Positions 5,737-7,804 of a stretch of DNA of 7,804 bases are shown here, piece after piece. A program made the translations under genes and the position numbers. Position 1 is the stretch's first letter; each line of letters starts with the position of its first letter. The notes under the pieces were generated by a model. The model worked only from the letters and a program-made list of their open reading frames with translations. It was not told where the DNA came from and searched no databases. The stretch is from Thermococcaceae archaeon (GTDB taxonomy: Archaea > Methanobacteriota_B > Thermococci > Thermococcales > Thermococcaceae): contig JALSON010000320.1 in the NCBI GenBank assembly GCA_026986455.1, positions 1-7,804 of the forward strand, read 5' to 3'.

Positions 5737-6309
5737 TCACTCCTCCTTTTTCCTGTTCATCAGCCATGGAATCCACCTCCTCGCTTCTCTCTCCCTCCAT
5801 CCTTCTCCGAAAAGCTCGTCCTGATTCTTTTTGTAGTATTCATAGTTTTCCTTGTATCTCTTCCAGCCGTCGGCGGTTCCGTTTTCAATCATCTCCATGA
5901 TTTTGTTTATTCCATCCATTACAGCCTCAGGCCTCGGCATACAGCCGGCTATTATGACATCAACAGGGAGGTATCTGTCAAGGTGCTTGATTGCGTTGTA
6001 TGCATCCCAGTAGATTCCACCGTTTAGGGGACATGATCCGTGCGCCATCACGTATTTTGGATCAGGCTGCATTTCGTAGGTTATGATGATTCTCTTCAGC
6101 GTTTTCGGGGTTACGTATCCCGTGATGAGGAAGAGGTCTGCCATTCTCGGTGCGGGGTTGGGCATCATACCGAATCGCTCAAGGTCGTATCTCGATGTCA
6201 TGAGGGGCGGCATCTCTATACCGCCACACCCTGTACAGAATGCCACAATCCAGAGGCTTTTCCTTCTCGCGAAATCAAACAGCGGTTCAAATAATCGCCA
6301 GTCCACCAT
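5737..6309 (-). CDS. mbxJ: MbxJ: NuoB-like small subunit with the terminal 4Fe-4S cluster
   Basis: The NuoB/hydrogenase small-subunit homologue, 190 residues, at the junction of the cytoplasmic and membrane arms. Four candidate cluster cysteines are visible: CTGCGGIE (C25, C28), GSCPLNGG (C93) and GCMPRPE (C123). The CxxC spacing resembles [NiFe] hydrogenases and Mbh rather than the adjacent CC of complex I. In the P. furiosus MBS, published work assigns sulfur reduction to a site-differentiated iron-sulfur cluster in this module. The last 45 residues form a charged tail rich in Lys, Arg, Tyr and Trp. ATG 6309 was chosen because GAGGTGAT lies 4-5 bases upstream; GTG 6318 and ATG 6315 would overlap that ribosome binding site. 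The gap from mbxM is 10 bases, with the mbxM stop inside the ribosome binding site. Confidence 0.93.
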   Translation of the reverse strand: MVDWRLFEPLFDFARRKSLWIVAFCTGCGGIEMPPLMTSRYDLERFGMMPNPAPRMADLFLITGYVTPKTLKRIIITYEMQPDPKYVMAHGSCPLNGGIYWDAYNAIKHLDRYLPVDVIIAGCMPRPEAVMDGINKIMEMIENGTADGWKRYKENYEYYKKNQDELFGEGWREREARRWIPWLMNRKKEE

Positions 6310-6319
6310 CTCCATCACC

Positions 6320-7258
6320 TCACAGTGCTGCCAGTATCGCTCCGGTGGCGGCTATTATGGTTGGCCACTTCCAGTAGAACCTCGCCGCCTGGTCTATTGT
6401 GAATCTCGGGAATATCGCGCCCATGAATATTGCAATCATCAGCACCGCAATCTGCTTTATCAGGAGGACTCCGAGGCTTGCCAGCGTGTTGAGCACCGGG
6501 CTCGCAAATGATGTAATAACCGCACCTCCGAGGAATATGTTGCTGAAGAACAGTGTCTCGGCGAAGAGTGCTATGGCATGCTGTATCTGGAGTATGCCCA
6601 TGTGCTTGCCGCCGAACTCCACCATCGGACCGAGAGAGATTTCACCGGGAGCAATCATGATGTCAAAGGGCTCCTTTCCGAACATCGCCTGCAGAACGAG
6701 GTCATAGGCAACGGCCGCCAGCAGCAGGGGGAGATGGATGATGCTCCAGCCCATGCTTTGCTGTGCCATAACTATCTGGTAGGTGCTGAATGTGCCGTAG
6801 GATTCGGCCAGGGCAACTATTGCAAAGCCTAATGGAACCTGAATGGCCAGCAGGGTAAGCAGAGCCCTCTGGGATCCCAGGCCAGCCCACGGATTCCCAG
6901 AGCTCATTGCGGCAAACATTATGCCGAGCATCGGGATTTCGAGGAGGAACGTGATGAGTATCAGGTCGCCGTACATTCTGAGGATGCCGATGCTTCCAAG
7001 GGGTATAAACATCAGGGCGAGGATTGTGGCGCCCAGAGCGTAGATGATTCCGAAGTCGTAGATGAGTCCGTGAGTTATGTTGCTCTTCTTTGAGAGGAGC
7101 TTTATCGTATCGAGTATGGGCTGATAAATAGGCGGCCCGACCCTCCTGTGAATCCTTGCGGTTACGATTCTTATTATTCCCATGAACATGAATCCCACGA
7201 AAGTTGCGTAGAGCAAAATTAAGACAGCTTTCAGTGCGGTTTCAACTACAACCACCAT
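6320..7258 (-). CDS. mbxM: MbxM: NuoH-like membrane subunit linking the two arms
   Basis: An integral membrane protein of 312 residues with about eight hydrophobic helices, homologous to NuoH/ND1 and MbhM. NuoH hallmarks are present in order: ARIHRRVGPPIYQPILDTIKLLSKK (34-58), GKEPFDIMIAPGEISLGPMVEFGGKHMGIL (194-223, with E206 and E214 as candidate proton-path carboxylates), and PRFTIDQAARFYWKWP (284-299). It couples electron transfer at MbxJ to ion movement in the antiporter-like subunits. Its place before mbxJ, rather than after mbxL, is the gene-order mark that separates Mbx from Mbh. It starts 3 bases after the mbxH' stop, behind a G-rich site (GGGGGGTG), so it is cotranscribed. Confidence 0.93.
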   Translation of the reverse strand: MVVVVETALKAVLILLYATFVGFMFMGIIRIVTARIHRRVGPPIYQPILDTIKLLSKKSNITHGLIYDFGIIYALGATILALMFIPLGSIGILRMYGDLILITFLLEIPMLGIMFAAMSSGNPWAGLGSQRALLTLLAIQVPLGFAIVALAESYGTFSTYQIVMAQQSMGWSIIHLPLLLAAVAYDLVLQAMFGKEPFDIMIAPGEISLGPMVEFGGKHMGILQIQHAIALFAETLFFSNIFLGGAVITSFASPVLNTLASLGVLLIKQIAVLMIAIFMGAIFPRFTIDQAARFYWKWPTIIAATGAILAAL

Positions 7259-7261
7259 TCT

Positions 7262-7804
7262 TCACACCCCCCAAAGTGCAAGGATTATTAGGATTACTGC
7301 CAGATACCACGCATAGGCCTGAACATCCCCGTTGTATATGTAGTTCCTCATTGTCTCGGCCAGATCTTCGATCCAGCTGCCTATGTCCTGATAGAGCCTG
7401 TCAAAGCTCATCCTGAGCCAGAACGCCAGCGTCTCTTTAAGCGGAAGGAAGAAGTTCCTCCTTATCGTCAGGTTGTATTCCATGGTGACAGGGTTGCCCG
7501 CCTGATACGTGTCCGTAACCGGAACCCTCCTGACCTTTGCGCCGAGGAAGTATATGATTCCCGCGATGATGATGCCCACGACGAGCCATATCGTGATGAA
7601 CAGGCCGTTATACCTTCCGAAGCCGAGGTTGAGCTCCCAGATTGTTCCCTGTATGACATCTTTGCCGAATATCCTGTTGAGCTCACCGGCAACTATTCCC
7701 GGAGCTATACCAAAGACCACGTTGAGTAAAGCCAGTATTCCCATGGCTATCGCCAGCGGAAGTGGAGCATCCTTTGTATCATCCAGCTCCGTTGGTCTCT
7801 GGCC
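7262..7804 (-). CDS. mbxH': MbxH' (partial): C-terminal 180 residues of an antiporter-like NuoL/MrpD-type subunit
   Basis: The frame is open through the right edge, so the N-terminal part is missing. What remains has a helix (about 17-38 of the visible part), a second helix (about 65-90), a polar linker with YQAGNPVT, and then a long amphipathic stretch (LPLKETLAFWLRMSFDRLYQDIGSWIEDLAETMRNYIYNG). The protein ends with a final membrane helix (VQAYAWYLAVILIILALWGV). The amphipathic stretch plus last helix resembles the lateral-helix region of NuoL and the separate small subunit MbhI of the hydrogenase Mbh. The subunit is expected to take part in Na+ or H+ translocation. The identification as H' comes from being next to mbxM; the ion-channel residues lie outside the window. 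Confidence 0.85.
   Translation of the reverse strand, partial: GQRPTELDDTKDAPLPLAIAMGILALLNVVFGIAPGIVAGELNRIFGKDVIQGTIWELNLGFGRYNGLFITIWLVVGIIIAGIIYFLGAKVRRVPVTDTYQAGNPVTMEYNLTIRRNFFLPLKETLAFWLRMSFDRLYQDIGSWIEDLAETMRNYIYNGDVQAYAWYLAVILIILALWGV

Noticed and set aside
5734..5800. N-terminal extension of MbxK to an ATG at 5800
   Set aside because: It would overlap the conserved mbxJ frame by more than 60 bases, while ATG 5734 has a strong ribosome binding site and sits 2 bases after the mbxJ stop.
5324..5824. A 166-codon plus-strand frame across mbxK
   Set aside because: It is a shadow of mbxK and mbxJ on the minus strand, without a ribosome binding site or recognisable protein features.
3401..7804. 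Mbh-type hydrogenase or formate/CO-linked hydrogenase
   Set aside because: The large subunit lacks complete CxxC pairs for [NiFe], and the gene order puts the NuoH-like gene before the NuoB-like one.
3401..7804. True respiratory complex I or F420H2 dehydrogenase
   Set aside because: MbxJ has CxxC and not the CC of NuoB, MbxL still keeps a cysteine at each old hydrogenase site, and the order H'-M-J-K-L-N is that of Mbx.
1..7804. CRISPR array, tRNA, rRNA or insertion sequence
   Set aside because: No spaced direct repeats, cloverleaf-like segments, rRNA-like stretches, transposase motifs or terminal inverted repeats were seen; nearly all of the window is occupied by the listed genes.

Overview
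The window looks like chromosomal DNA from a hyperthermophilic archaeon of the Thermococcales. The GC content looks moderate (judged by eye, not counted), which fits Thermococcus better than P. furiosus. The evidence is GGTGAT-type ribosome binding sites 4-7 bases before starts, heavy AGG arginine codon use, TATA/BRE promoters with very short leaders, T-run terminators, and above all the gene content. No tRNA, rRNA, CRISPR array or insertion sequence was seen.

Right half (7804 down to 3401, minus strand): the 3' end of one tightly packed operon encoding a complex I-like membrane enzyme. The order is an antiporter-like subunit (5' end outside the window), NuoH-like, NuoB-like, NuoC-like, NuoD-like and NuoI-like. 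This is the H'-M-J-K-L-N order of the Mbx complex, now called MBS, the ferredoxin-dependent membrane-bound sulfane sulfur reductase. It is not the order of the related hydrogenase Mbh, where the NuoH-like gene comes after the NuoD-like one. The NuoD-like subunit keeps only one cysteine at each of the two sites where a [NiFe] hydrogenase has CxxC, so it cannot hold a normal [NiFe] centre. Electrons should pass from ferredoxin through MbxN (two 4Fe-4S) to the MbxJ cluster. The membrane subunits MbxM and MbxH' couple this to ion movement.

Middle (3341 down to 2251, minus strand): a DUF996-type membrane protein and a small NifX/NifB-like protein, each with its own candidate promoter. The NifX-like promoter sits inside a perfect 9-bp inverted repeat, a good operator candidate.

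Left part: a GbsR/MarR-like winged-helix regulator (plus strand) faces a radical SAM/SPASM protein (minus strand) across a divergent promoter region that contains an imperfect palindrome. The regulator converges on the NifX-like gene with only 5 bases between stop codons. At the left edge a T-rich run on the plus strand suggests another gene ends just inside the window.

The MBS operon is a known system. The less explained parts are the radical SAM protein with its roughly 130-residue N-terminal region, its divergent regulator, and the dyad-controlled NifX-like gene.
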